This document shows positions 5,094 to 5,105 of a stretch of DNA of 5,105 bases, piece after piece; position 1 is the stretch's first letter; the number at the start of each line of letters is the position of its first letter. This DNA is from Phenylobacterium sp. (GTDB lineage Bacteria > Pseudomonadota > Alphaproteobacteria > Caulobacterales > Caulobacteraceae), in the NCBI GenBank assembly GCA_019264505.1, contig JAHUZY010000105.1:1-5105 (forward strand), written 5' to 3'. The position numbers and the translations under genes are program-made. The notes under the pieces were generated by a model that was not told where the DNA came from, did no database searches, and worked only from the letters and a program-made list of their open reading frames with translations.

Positions 5094-5105
5094 CCTTCAT
5101 TCCCC
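5090..5105 (+). CDS. Start of the next gene, possibly metF (cut off by the window end)
   Basis: Only the first five codons are present, reading MTFIP. The ATG at 5090 overlaps the upstream TGA in an ATGA junction and has a good ribosome binding site, so a real coupled gene begins here. In alphaproteobacteria the gene after an ArsR-methyltransferase fusion is often metF (5,10-methylenetetrahydrofolate reductase), followed by metH, and MTFIP would suit a short lead into the MetF domain. Five residues cannot prove this; the assignment rests on context. Confidence 0.5.

Overview
The window is about two-thirds G+C, with a strong preference for G or C at third codon positions, tight gene packing and mostly short intergenic gaps. 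The proteins read as alphaproteobacterial. The ArsR-methyltransferase fusion placed directly before a translationally coupled gene, the EttA variant and the GGAAC-type promoters fit Caulobacterales (Caulobacter/Phenylobacterium-like). The genus is an inference from style and context, not a database result. The region looks like ordinary chromosome: no mobile element, tRNA, rRNA or CRISPR array was seen.

Layout. A short CsbD-family stress protein (22-204) is on the minus strand. A 178-bp divergent gap separates it from ettA (383-2044, plus strand), which encodes the ribosome-bound ABC-F ATPase that couples translation to energy status. A DJ-1/PfpI-family protein of the YhbO type (2135-2698) follows, then a D-2-hydroxyacid dehydrogenase of the glyoxylate/hydroxypyruvate reductase type (2773-3708), which ends at a strong hairpin. 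Next is a 92-residue protein I do not recognise (3792-4070). The last complete gene (4122-5093) fuses an ArsR-type winged helix to a class I SAM-dependent methyltransferase domain. Its stop codon overlaps the start of a further gene (from 5090), which context suggests is metF.

Two regulatory themes stand out. First, both likely stress genes (csbD-like and pfpI-like) have a GGAAC element at the spacing expected for the alphaproteobacterial general stress sigma factor EcfG/SigT, each with a near-match to CGTT. They may therefore be co-regulated although they lie on opposite strands either side of ettA. Second, a perfect 26-bp palindrome (4094-4119) sits just downstream of a consensus -35 TTGACA, covering the spacer, the -10 region and the most upstream possible start codon of the ArsR-methyltransferase gene. 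This is the layout of an autorepressed operon. The promoter spacing puts transcription initiation at or next to the ATG at 4122, so the mRNA may be leaderless. I infer that this regulator senses the state of the methionine/SAM cycle and controls the downstream operon.
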